DNA from: Alopecurus myosuroides | Taxonomy: Eukaryota > Streptophyta > Magnoliopsida > Poales > Poaceae | Reading direction: 5' to 3' | Assembly: GCA_028641055.1 (NCBI GenBank) | Contig: CM054059.1 | Location: 107,334,263-107,398,262 of the forward strand | Length of the DNA: 64,000 bases | Shown here: piece after piece, positions 10,888 to 21,700 of the stretch | How the letters are laid out: the number at the start of each line of letters is the position of its first letter | How positions within the stretch are numbered: the stretch's first letter is position 1 | Translations under genes and position numbers: made by a program | Notes under the pieces: model-generated | What the model saw: only the letters and a program-made list of their open reading frames with translations | The model's database searches: none | What the model was told of the DNA's origin: nothing

Positions 10888-13597
10888 TAAAGTGCATATG
10901 ATGTGACCGAATAAAAATATAGTTTCACTAGAAGTGACCTAATAAGTTGATGATGAAGAAGGAGATGCCTTGGGCATCCCCAATATTAGTTGCTTGAGTC
11001 TTCCTAGAATTTTTTGGGATGAACCACGGGGGCATCCCCCAAGCTTTGGCTTTTCACTCTTCTTGATCACATTATATCACCCTCTTCTCTTGACCCTTGA
11101 AAAACTTCCTTCACACCAAACTCGAAATAATTTTCATCAGAGGGTTAGTGCATAATCAAAAAATCATATGTTTTACATGGACACAAGCATTATTAATACT
11201 TTTTAAACATTAGCTACATCCACTGATATTTCATGGAGCAACAAAATCAACTCAACATAGTAAAAGACAGAATGCAAGTTAAAAGGCACAATCTGTCAAA
11301 ACCAGAACAGTCTGTAAACACGAATTTTTTTGAGGCACTTACGTTTCTCATATCGAAAAACTTAAAACTAGAAAATGTTTCGTAAATAGCTGAGGATTGG
11401 GCACAAAAATTTCAGGTCATTTTGATCTTTCTGGAACTTATACGATTTTAAACAGTGCAAAGCAGAAATATGTTTCTGCGCAAAAATCCAAATCTAACTT
11501 CAACGTTTAACTAGAGACTTTACTTGGCACAACAAATACGAGAAGATAAAGATACAAAGGAGTTGCTACATAAGTAAACAACACCTTGAATCAAATAAAA
11601 CAGAAGAACACATTGAAAAAAATAAAACAATTGGTTATCTTCCGAGAAATACTTTTCTTTAAAGGCTTTTAGCTAGGCAAGATAATTTGAGAAGATGATC
11701 ACATAAGAAATATGAATTGAATCAAAAGAGAGCATCAAGACGCAAATGTAAAACAAGTTTAAGTCTAACCCACTTCATAGGAAAAAGAATCTTGTAGAAG
11801 AACAAGTCAATAAAGCACAAAGTGGCTAGCATAGGAACAGAAAATAAGTGCAAATTCAAAATATTCAACATAAAGAGGGGAAACTTGGTATTGTTGAGAT
11901 GCATAAGACTATTTTTCCCTCTCTCACAATAACTTTCAGTATCATCATGAATAAAATTAACAATATAACTATCACATAAAACATTTTTATCATGAGACAC
12001 ATGCATAAAAGAATTGATACTATCCACATAAGCATAGTATTCTAATTAATAGTAGTGGGAGAAAATTCAACAAAATAACTATCATTATCATTCTCATCAC
12101 CATAATCATCAAATATAGGAGGCATATTGTAATCATGATAAATTTTCTCCTCAATAGTAGGTGGACTGAAAATATCATAATCATCGTTGTAATCATCATT
12201 AAGAACTCCAACATGATAGACAAGTTGTATATTAGGGAGATGTTTTGGGTAATCCCTCCATAACTATGACAAGTTTCATAAGGATAGTTGTAATTATGGC
12301 CTATGTTATAGTATTCTTCATAATTATCAAAGACTAGGGGCATAATATCATCATTAGCAATAGAATAGTCATCTTTCAAAGTGTGTTAATTTGTAAACAT
12401 ATCATTCTTTTTACTAGAAGGAGATGTATCGAGCATATAATCATCAGTAGCAAAAGGATTTTCAAACACATCATTACTAAGCTCAGAGCTTTCTATATTA
12501 TCATTGTTAAGGAACATGGATGGTACTAATAGTACAACAATTATTATCATCATTTTCAGAATTGGTACCAAAGAGATTTTCATTATCAAAAGTATTTTGT
12601 TTCTCCCAATCATGAGCACTTTCGTAAATAAGAGGCATATGAAAATCATCGAGTTCAGACTCATCAGCAACAACTATAATAGGAGCAACATGCTTAGGGG
12701 AGATACCGTCACCTCTCTCCTTATAATCCTATTCCGCATCTTCCCCTCTTTAGGAGGGAGAAGCTTGAAAGAAAGCTTCTCCACATACCCTGGTTGTCAG
12801 AAACAATAGACAGAACTTTGGAGGACTCTTCCTCTCCATTAATAAGAACAAAACACGTATTAGTCCTGTAAGATTTTGGTAAAGATTCATCTTTTATAAT
12901 ATTTTGTATGCAAGTATTTGCATGGAAATTACTAACACAATAAAGATAACAACCATGCAGGACGCTATTCATATCAAAAGCACTCATATCTACCAAGGAA
13001 GTTTTTCTTGATAACTATTCACACCCCAAAAATAATGTGAGTTCACCATGATGATTAGGAGCGATCACGTCATCACAATACAAACTTGCAGTACTCATTG
13101 GATTGGAAAGGCTATTATTACGGCATGAGCATTGAAAATTGAAATGACCCACTTCATAGCAAAGTTCACAAATAAATGGATAGAGGGTACAAACTTTTTC
13201 ACCAAGATCATTTAGAGCCCTATGCCACATTCTAGTTTTTTCATTCCTATGATGGATATAATATTCTTCTTTGATTTCATTATTTTAACAAGGTCTAAGT
13301 GCTCCACAAAAATTAACATGCTTATAAGAAATAGTACATTCATAAGTTTGAGTATGTTCATTGCAATCATCAATAACAATTTCATTTTTCATGCAAGTGT
13401 CTTTAAAAGGTTCATGATATATGACCCAATTTTCTTTAGGAACATTAATATGAGAAGCAAATGATCTATACCAACCAACAATCATTTGAGGATCAAGACC
13501 ATATTTAGCACTAAGCTCTTGAAAATCAGCAGTTTTAGCAATAGACTTAATGCAATCATACTCATAGTTTATACGTGATTCTTTACCTTTCTCAATT
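10888..13597 (-). mobile_element. Degenerate gypsy fragment F (gag region, minus strand), both ends missing
   Basis: AT-rich, with many short frames on the minus strand. A CCHC zinc knuckle, CELCYEVGHFNFQC (C-x2-C-x4-H-x4-C), is encoded around 13130-13175. Downstream frames at 12020-12670 and 11722-12027 are rich in Asp, Asn and Tyr and contain LCDSYIVNFIHDD. The arrangement of gag followed by a long poorly coding stretch resembles Athila-like Triticeae gypsy elements (from memory). Near 11020 the minus strand has a CTTGGGGGATGCC purine tract. The right edge abuts copia element C at about 13597; the left edge is the insertion point of element A. No LTR pair is visible. Family assignment is tentative. 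Confidence 0.55.
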
Positions 13598-13900
13598 TCT
13601 ATGGATGAGGAAAACCCTCAAAGAGTACGACGTTCATTTGGATAGGGTGCCTCTCATGTGTACCAATGAAAGTGACATGAAGATCGCCTACAACCCCGTG
13701 CAACACACAAGGACGAAGCATATTGAGATTCGTCATCATTTCATCCGAGACCATGTGGCAAGAGGTGATATTGAATTAGCATATTCCCCACCAAGGATAA
13801 TCTCGCGGACATCTTCACGAAGCCACTCGATGATGCAAGATTTATGTTCTTGAGGAATTACCTAAATATCATTGATTCTAGTAGTTTGACTTGAGAATCT
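13598..13900 (+). pseudogene. C-terminal copia RNase H remnant of element C
   Basis: Translated blocks match the end of the pol of element E closely: [36 protein letters not shown] and GDIELAY, followed by a frameshift in the region where E reads TKALDEP. Only about the last 100 residues of pol remain. The upstream edge, next to fragment F, is the truncation point of element C. Confidence 0.85.
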
Positions 13901-14409
13901 TGCACACACCCCTATAGATGAGACGTGTTTGGGTTTAGGTGTAGGCATGGACATAGGGGGGTGTTATCCTAACACATTGGTTCTCCCTCCCCCCCCCCCA
14001 TTATTCCCAAAGAAAAAATTCATTGTTATCTCTCTTTTTCTAATGTTGAATTGTGAGCTTCAATGTCGATAATTGGCAATGCACCCAAGATATATCTTCG
14101 CAGTTGCATACCATAATCTCTTACATGGTGGCTTAGGACACCAACCTCTTATCTTGAAGAGTTGGTTCTTGTTTGGTTCTTAATTGGTTTTATTCTTTGT
14201 TTTCTTTCTCTTTTTGTGTTTTGTGAGTCCTTGTTGTCGTTTTAGAAACGCATTCTCTCTTTTCCTTATTCAAGTTTTATTTTCCTTGCAGAAGTTTGAG
14301 TGTGTAGTACCATATCAGTTTGAGCTCTTATCCGAGGCCTCATGTTTTCCCCCTTAGACAAATTCTTCTCTAAAAACTTTAATCTCTTTGATCTCTTGGC
14401 GGAAGGAAG

Positions 14410-14560
14410 AAAATGGCTAGCGGTACTACCGCTGTAAATGACAGTAGCACTCAGCGCACGGTACTACCGGGCGTCGTGCACGGTACTACCGCTATACGAT
14501 TTTGTGCCCTACACAAACCCAAGGAGCGGTACCGGTAGCACCAGGTGGGCGGTACTACCT
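14410..14560 (+). repeat. Palindrome cluster in the ORF3 leader of element C
   Basis: A perfect 7+1+7 palindrome, AGCGGTACTACCGCT, lies at 14419-14433; further full or partial copies (CGGTACTACCGC and variants) run to about 14560. The same sequence, in the other orientation AGCGGTAGTACCGCT, is repeated in the 3' LTR of the same element (17164-17650). It is followed by TTAAATA at about 14580 and a C/T-rich leader before the ORF3 start codon. Confidence 0.85.
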
Positions 14561-14762
14561 ATGCGGTAAAAATCCGTGGGTTAAATACGGATCTGGGAGA
14601 GGGAGTTACCCTTTTACCTCCTCTCTCCCTCATTCATCCCCCACACCGGATCTTGTCGCCGCCGCTCCTTCCATCCGCCGGGGAGGGTTCTCTCTCGCAA
14701 TCGAGTGCTCCTCTCACACCGAAGGAAGCCCGAGGATCACCTCCAACCTCTTATCCACGACG

Positions 14763-16251
14763 ATGAGCTCCGGTAACCCATCGAATCTCACTCCCTCGAG
14801 TTGATCTTGCGAGATGAAATTGCTTAGGGTTCTAGAGATCTCCTAGTCTAGAAGTAGTTTGATATGTTGCCTAGTTGAGTAGATTCCCTAAGACTTATTG
14901 GTGAATATGTTCTCGTTTGGAATCGGTCATTCCTTTGGGTGCCATGGAAGATCCGCCAGCAGCGGTACAACCGCTGGCAACAACGGTACTACCACTATGG
15001 ATGGGACTGCTAGAGAGAGCGGTACTACCGTGGCTCCCAGCGGTACTACCGCTTCCTGGAATTTTTGCACTTCTAATTCTTTTGTGAATCTTCTCATAGA
15101 TCATTTTGATTTAAGTTACCGTACCTCATTGATATCCCCCTATGTTATCTTAGGTGCAGGTGCTAGTGGTTCTAAGGGTGGAGGTCGCAAGCGTGCGGCT
15201 AAGAGGAATCATAAGAATCCCGAGGAAGATGAGGCTCCTGAAGTGATGCCGCAGGGTAATTTGACGAGGAGGCAGAGGTCTGTATTGATGAAGTCTCAGG
15301 CAGCTAGAGACAGTTGTTAACATGTCTGATGAGCAGTTCCGTAGAGAGAGGAGGACCAACCCCTACACCAAGCCAAGGGATCATAGGGATAATGAGTGTT
15401 TCAGGACTCGCTTCAAGGAGCGGAAATTTTATGAGGACTACCAGCTGAACAAGAACAAAGTGGTAACCCAATTTTCCATCAATGTGCCTTTCATGAGATC
15501 CAAGATGGATTACTTTGGTGAAGCTCTGGAGATCTGTGAGGAGTTTGGTCTTCAGGATTTCATTGAGATCAACGAAGACTATGATGAGCATCTCGTGGGC
15601 CAATTCTATGCCACGCTTTACTTCCATACTGATGAGAGGAGGATCACATGGATGACCAAGGATCAGAAGTTCTCTGCTTCTTGGGTTCAGTTTGCTACTT
15701 TGTTGGGTCCGCAGGACTTTGGGGAGATTCCTGGTGCTTCTTTCCACACTACCTTCTTTCGGGTTCCCAACCCGGAGAAGTCCATGGCTCCTCAGGATAT
15801 GTATGATCTCTACATCCCGGGCCGTGCTATGGTTGGTCTCTCGAAAAATATACTGCATGTGTATGACATCCTACCCCGGATCTTCCGAAACACTATGGCT
15901 CCTTGTGTTGGCAACTTTGATCAGATTCATGGCTCTCTCAGTGACTAGATGGTCCATACTCATAGGCGCCGTGGTGATGGTCTCTGGCTCGATATTATGG
16001 TTTTTCTATGGAATGATATGTACAACTCTGTGATGAAGAGGAGAGTTCTTGTGTTTACTGCCCTTGTGTTTAAGCTCATTGCCACTACTTGGCGCGGTGC
16101 TAGGCTTCCTAATGTTCTCTTGGAAAATTACCAAGAGCTCACTACTAACCGCGTCAAGGAGCTTCGTGTTAAGAAGCACTTGCCTCCTCTTCTTGGTCCT
16201 GACACTGATGGTTCTAGTGATTCTGACTTTGAGATGGAGGGAAGAGCTTAG
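14763..16251 (+). pseudogene. Third ORF of element C (spliced start, frameshifted)
   Basis: A micro-exon 14763-14772 (ATG AGC TCC G) ends at a GT donor. An acceptor (TTATCTTAG) ends at 15153, and reading continues as Gly-Ala-Gly-Ala-Ser-Gly-Ser-Lys. The same exon layout is found in element E. The frame is lost near 15315 and resumes at 15322, then a TAG near 15946 and later stops follow. Conserved blocks with E include ERRTNPYTKPRD, YFGEALEICEEFGL and ITWMTKDQKF. No signal peptide or transmembrane stretch is visible. It sits where other SIRE-type elements have an env-like gene, but resembles a 'putative plant transposon protein' domain more (family impression, not searched). Confidence 0.7.
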
Positions 16252-16660
16252 AGAACTAGGTTTCGCAAGTGGATGTCCGAGGCTCTAAAGAAGATCTTCT
16301 GTCGCCAGGTTGATATGGAGAACAAAGTGTACCTCACTCATGTTCGTACCAAGAAGGGACGACAGTTGACTCATGACAGATTTTCCCATCTTGGGTGCAT
16401 GTTTGTCTAGGCTCTGAGGATAGGATCACTAGCCCAAAGGAGTGTAAGTCTAATCACGGTAGCTCTTGGGTTGATCCTGACCTTATTGATGATGTTTCCA
16501 CTTCTCATGAGCCTTGGACTCGTGGTGACACTGATGAGAAGGTTGAAGATGTAAACTCTGCGGAGGATCAGTGCCTGGGAAGCCCTGCAAACGCCTCTAG
16601 CCCAAAGGAGTGACCTCCAGGGACGTTAGCGTCGCCTATTTCCTTTTTGGTGTCTTGATG

Positions 16661-16673
16661 CCAAAGGGGGAGA
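16661..16673 (+). promoter_or_regulatory. Internal purine tract after ORF3 of element C
   Basis: CCAAAGGGGGAGA preceded by CTTGATG. The same phrase occurs in element E at 45337-45349, also about 330-350 bp before the 3' LTR. It resembles a second polypurine tract. Confidence 0.55.
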
Positions 16674-16975
16674 GAGTTCTATTTAGGGTCGTGCTTTCGT
16701 TTGCTTGGGTGGCTATGTCAAAACTTTTGTTTCTTTGTGTCGTTTCGTACTCGTGTTATTTTTTGTGAACCGTTATGTTGTTGGTTTTTGGATTTTATCG
16801 TTTTATCTATTATGTGGCAAGTATTCCTATTGTTATATCTTTTATCCTTGCTAGGTATCTAAAAGATAGGGGAGCACACATTCTAAAGGGAATAGAAGTT
16901 TTCCTCAACAGCAAACATTCTTGACGTATCACTTACTTCTCTCAAGAAGTGCTCCACCTAAATTTTTCGACCTCT

Positions 16976-16987
16976 CTTAGGGGAGAT
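16976..16987 (+). promoter_or_regulatory. Polypurine tract of element C
   Basis: TTAGGGGAGATT directly before the LTR start TGAAAGTGC, in the position used to prime plus-strand synthesis. Confidence 0.7.
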
Positions 16988-18224
16988 TGAAAGTGCATTT
17001 GCATTTTGATCTCTCACATGTTTTGGAGTTGATAACAACACTATTAAGTATCCAACTGTCCGTTTAAGTTATTTCATAAATATCAAATCGACGCAAAAGG
17101 TAAGAGTGTTGAATTACAATGGCACCGAAATTGACTCTGTCCAGCGTTAGTACCGGTGGCTACAGCGGTAGTACCGCTCCGCCCAGCGAGCGGTAGTACC
17201 GCCAGAAGTACCACCAACATGATTTTGGCTACTTCATTCAGCGGTATTTCACCGGTACTGGTATAGTAGTACCGCTGTGACTTAGTCGATGGAGGAGCAA
17301 CGCCTCTCGTGGCGGTAGTACCGCTATCGCCACCGGTAGTACCGCTCCTTCCAGGACGCGGTAGTACCGCTGGCAGTACCGGTCAAAGTACCTCCAGAGG
17401 GATTTTTCTCACGGTAACCATCACGGCACTAGAGCGGTAGTGCCCTAGTACTACCGCCAGCCACTTCGATTTATTTCGAATATGTGGCCAGCGGTAGTAC
17501 CGGTGGGCACTAGCGGTAGTACCGCCGCTCGAAGTATTGCGGTACTTCCGCAGTAGTACCGCCCACGTCCTGTGACTGGAACGTTGCAGTACCGTGCTAG
17601 TTTCCAGGGGGCGATAGTACCGCTGGCACCAGCGGTGGTACCGCTAGCCGCGAAAAGGGTGAAACGGCTAGTTTTGGGGAGGGGCTATAAATACCCCATC
17701 CCCTTCTTCTCTAAAGGTTTGCTCGAACCAACATTAAAGTCAAGCATTTATTGAGCCTCCAAAAGCTAGATCTCTCTCAATCCCTCCACCCAAACTCGTT
17801 GATACTTTAGGGATTGAAGGAGAAGACCCCCATCTACATCTTCACCGAGTCGTTCTTTATTTCCCCCTCATTCTCTAGAGGGGTTTGAGTCTATGGTTTC
17901 TTGTGAAAAACCTAGACTCCATTGCTACACTTGTTGGTGATTGTTGGGAGCCCCCAATTTGGTTGTGGGTGTGTGTGCCCCAAGCGTGTTTGTAAAGGAT
18001 TCGATTCCTGACTCAAAGGGGATCAATAGTGGAAGGTGGACTAGGCCTTTGTGGCGGGGTTCCTCGGAGAATAGGGTTAGGCCTTTGTGGCATTGAGTAG
18101 GCCTTCGTGGCGAGCTCACACCCCTCCACAGAGACGTACTCCCTTAACAAGGAGTAACTCGGGAATACATCGTGTCTCCGTGTGCTTCATATCGGTTACA
18201 TTGTTTCCTTCCTCCTTTACTTGT
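16988..18224 (+). repeat. 3' LTR of element C, first part
   Basis: It starts with TGAAAGTGCATTTGC. It contains the palindrome array at 17140-17650, then TATAAATA at 17686-17693, the likely promoter TATA box. It is interrupted at 18225 by gypsy element B; the flanking CTTGT (18220-18224) is repeated after B at 30326-30330. The remainder of the LTR is at 30331-30475. Confidence 0.8.
17140..17650 (+). repeat. Palindrome array in the LTR of element C
   Basis: Many copies of GCGGTAGTACCGC, including the perfect 15-mer AGCGGTAGTACCGCT at 17164-17178 and near-perfect copies at about 17189, 17312, 17360, 17490 and 17630. It lies just upstream of the TATA box at 17686. Confidence 0.85.
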
Positions 18225-18765
18225 TGTCGGATATATACCAATCAGGGGTATATCAGATGGTGGTCTAAAGTACCGGATTACCAGGGTGGCCTAAATGGTA
18301 ATGGGCTACGGTCCATTGGGCGGCCCAGTAAGCTGATGCACGGAGGCCAGATTCTAGAAGAACCCGGATCACGGCCCACGTGATACGGATTTGAGTAGAA
18401 GGTGAATTCCTTACTTTCCAAGTTAGCACATGCCGTAGTCTTCTAGTTTTCCTTCTCTTTATTCCCTAACCCGACTATTATATAAAGCCGAACGGGAGAT
18501 AAGATAGATAGACAAGAAGCTAAAGGCTAACTCACCGAGAGGTGGATCCTTGACGAGTAGCTAATATAACCTCACATTGTACTCTGTATTCCTAGGCTTT
18601 AGTCCTGAATAGTGAGTTGCAGGAGTAGGAACGCCGCATTACTGCGTCGTACCGAACCTGGGTAAAACCATGTGTCATTGTTCATCATACGATCACGTCC
18701 CCCCACTTCTCTATCGGTAGTCTCATGGCACCCCCGTCTATGAAATCTACCACGATGTCTCGACA
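18225..18765 (+). repeat. 5' LTR of element B
   Basis: 541 bp, TGTCGGATATATACC to GATGTCTCGACA, inverted ends TGTCG/CGACA. TATATAAAG at about 18479 is a candidate TATA box. The primer-binding-like site TTGGCACCCACCGTGGGG follows at 18767. Confidence 0.92.
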
Positions 18766-21700
18766 GTTGGCACCCACCGTGGGGCCAGCGACGTCAGGCG
18801 TTATGTTTCGATCGGGGATACTTGGCGGAATCGGCAGTACCATAACTGTCGGAAGCTTGGAATTCGACAACGATGTCGGGCGCTTCCTCGACAATGGATC
18901 ATACATGCCGGCGCGGAATCATCTGGTAAGTGTCTGCGTTTTACCGATTGGATCTGCAAACATCTTTAGCGGATTAACGGTAGAGGCAATGGGATTCTCT
19001 GGTGGAAGTAAATTTATCCCACCCGCCCTATACCTAGTCTAACAAGACTATGACGCTGGATTTTGCTCAGATCGCCGGTATACCGCTAAATCACACTTTA
19101 TTGGCATGGTGCAATCCGAGATCGCCGAAAACACGGATGAAAGCAATCCCGTGCAAGAGGCAGAAAACAACAATCCCATAACAGTGGTGGAAGATCCGAC
19201 ATCCGTCAATATGAAGACAAACTCGGAAGCTGATTCCGTGTTAGCCGCAATAGAGGCGAGGTTGGAATCAGAAACCGGATCAGATAATTTTGATTCCGAA
19301 GACGAAGATAAGGACGCTTTCGAAAGAAAGGTTAAATCTCTTCAAGAGGGATTCCACAAGGTACTGATGGCAAAACCGGCTGAAAACACGGATGCCGACA
19401 GTCATGAAAGCCCTTGAACTCCTCCGCCAAAGGAAGAGAGAGAAGAAGGAGAAACCTCAACCACATACCCTGATGTCAAAGAACTGGCATAGGAAGAATC
19501 CAGCAAGAAATCTCCCTCTTCCAAGAAGAAGCACAAAGCTGCTAAAAAACTCCAGTATAAACTCCGGAAGAAGAAATCGGCCGATCCAGCCAATGAAAGC
19601 CTAGAAGTAGGAGATGCAAGCGGAGTAAAACCTGCGGAGAAGAAAACAAAGGAAATCCATGTTCTGCCAATGACAGAACAGGACGAACAGGAATTACTCC
19701 AAACACCAGTGGGACCACACGAGCCCCCTGAAGTGCTAGAAGACCGGAGGCGAGCTCTCCAAAGGCAACATCAACATCTATTTCAAACTCAGGAACACCT
19801 CCAAAAAACCCAGGATGACATCAAAGCTCATGAAGGAAGAAATTGAGGAATACGAGAGAAAGAATAGATCTGGCATTAAACCTACAAGGTTACCCGGAAT
19901 CGCAAGACCGGAAGTACTGCCGCCAAAAGAAAGGTTTCATAACCCATCTTGGGCAATGCAGGCAAACGGCAAGGATGCCAGAGGCGAGCCAATATACAAA
20001 ACCGCAACAAAAAACGCGGAAGCAACGGTCGCCATCCTCAACAACGATATGTACTCCAATGGTGAAAAACTTCAAGGGGTGTATGCTTTCCTAGGAAAAT
20101 CATTGCAACAACAACAGCGGGGGAAAGAGCGATCAGGGAAGTTGCACGACGACTCCGCCCTATGCAAAACAGCTATATGCGCCGCTGGAGCACCTGGACC
20201 GAAAGAACCTGGAGATTCAAACAATTCGAAAGAGAAGAAATCAGATCCGACAAAGGACAAGAAAAAAACCCGACAATAAGAATGAAGCGTCCAGAACCGG
20301 ATCCCATCTCCCGAAAGATGGAGTTAATCCCCGTGATCGGGAAGAAAAGAACCGGAAGGAGGGAAAAGAAATGCCGCCTCCGAGACGCCCCGCTGAAAAT
20401 GCTGGAAGACAGGATATACCTCACAGGCGTGAGAGATCCCGGATGCCCCCCAGGAATAAGGAAAGACACATGAGTAGAACTCCACCTTATCCCAAAGGGC
20501 ACGATCATGGAGGAAATAGAGATAATCCCGGAAAAGCGCGTTCGCGCCACAATAGAAAAGAAATGAGCAGATCCCCTTCTGTCCATTCAGCCGGTAGATA
20601 CTACGCGCATATAGACAGAGCGGAAAGAGATGATTTATACTTTGGACCTAAGTGTTTCACTGATAGGATCCGAAGAATAACTCTGCATTCTGGCTTCGCC
20701 AAAGTTGGTCCAACGTACCAAAAATACACCAGTAGCACAAAACCGGATACCTAGCTCTCAGAGTATTACACAGCCGTCAAGATTAACAATGGGACAGACC
20801 TCGAGGCTGTAAAATTTCTCCCCCTAATGTTACTGGAGGGAGCCAGAGACTGGATCAATGGATTACCATCAAGAACTGTCGACAGCTGGGATGATATGGC
20901 TAGAGTGTTTACTCAGCATTTCCGGGGAACCTATAAGCGCCCGAACAGCATCAACCAGCTAAATCGTTGCACCCAATTTGAAGATGAACCATAGGTGGAT
21001 TTCATCTCAAGATGGATGGCAATGAAGAATAGTTGCTCTGAAGTTACTGACGTTCAAGCAATGCATGATTTCGTCAATGGATTAAAACCAGGACTCGTAC
21101 CGTTCATGATCGGTTCCAAAAAACACAAAGATCTCGGATCTATTCTTACAACCGCCAATGAGCATGCAGCGGCCGAAGACGATATCAGAGCAAGAGGCGG
21201 CAATATCGATACTTCGATCCAGGCCAAAAAGACCCCTCGCCCTGAGAAAAAAGGAACTCCTGATGCATCACAAAAACCCAAAGAAGTTAACATAGCCTTT
21301 GGAAGAGAAAATGGGAACAGGTGGAAAGGACGAAGTACAGAACCGATAAACTATACCAAGGAAGAGTGGGAAAAAATAAACTCGGAAAACTGTGTCCACC
21401 ACTCGCAATTTGGGAAACCCACCCATACTAACGCACAATGCCGGCTGAACAAGCATATGAAAGGCAGTGCAGGATCCGGGAGCAAAGTGAAGAATTCCAA
21501 GAGGAAATTCTCCAAGCAAAAGCCAGAAGCTGAAAAAGAAGACAGTGAATCGGACACTAACGAAAAAATTCAGGAACAACGGCGAAAAGGCGAGCCCAAG
21601 TTTCCGAGAGTTGATGGAGAATGTAACCTAACTTTCCTGGCAACTCTCTCAGCAAAGGTGGCAAAGAGAACGCTCCGAGAAATAAACGTGGTTGTTCCTG

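Noticed and set aside
10888..13597. Asp/Tyr-rich minus-strand frames as novel small proteins
   Set aside because: They surround a gag zinc knuckle and are better explained as a decayed gypsy internal region.
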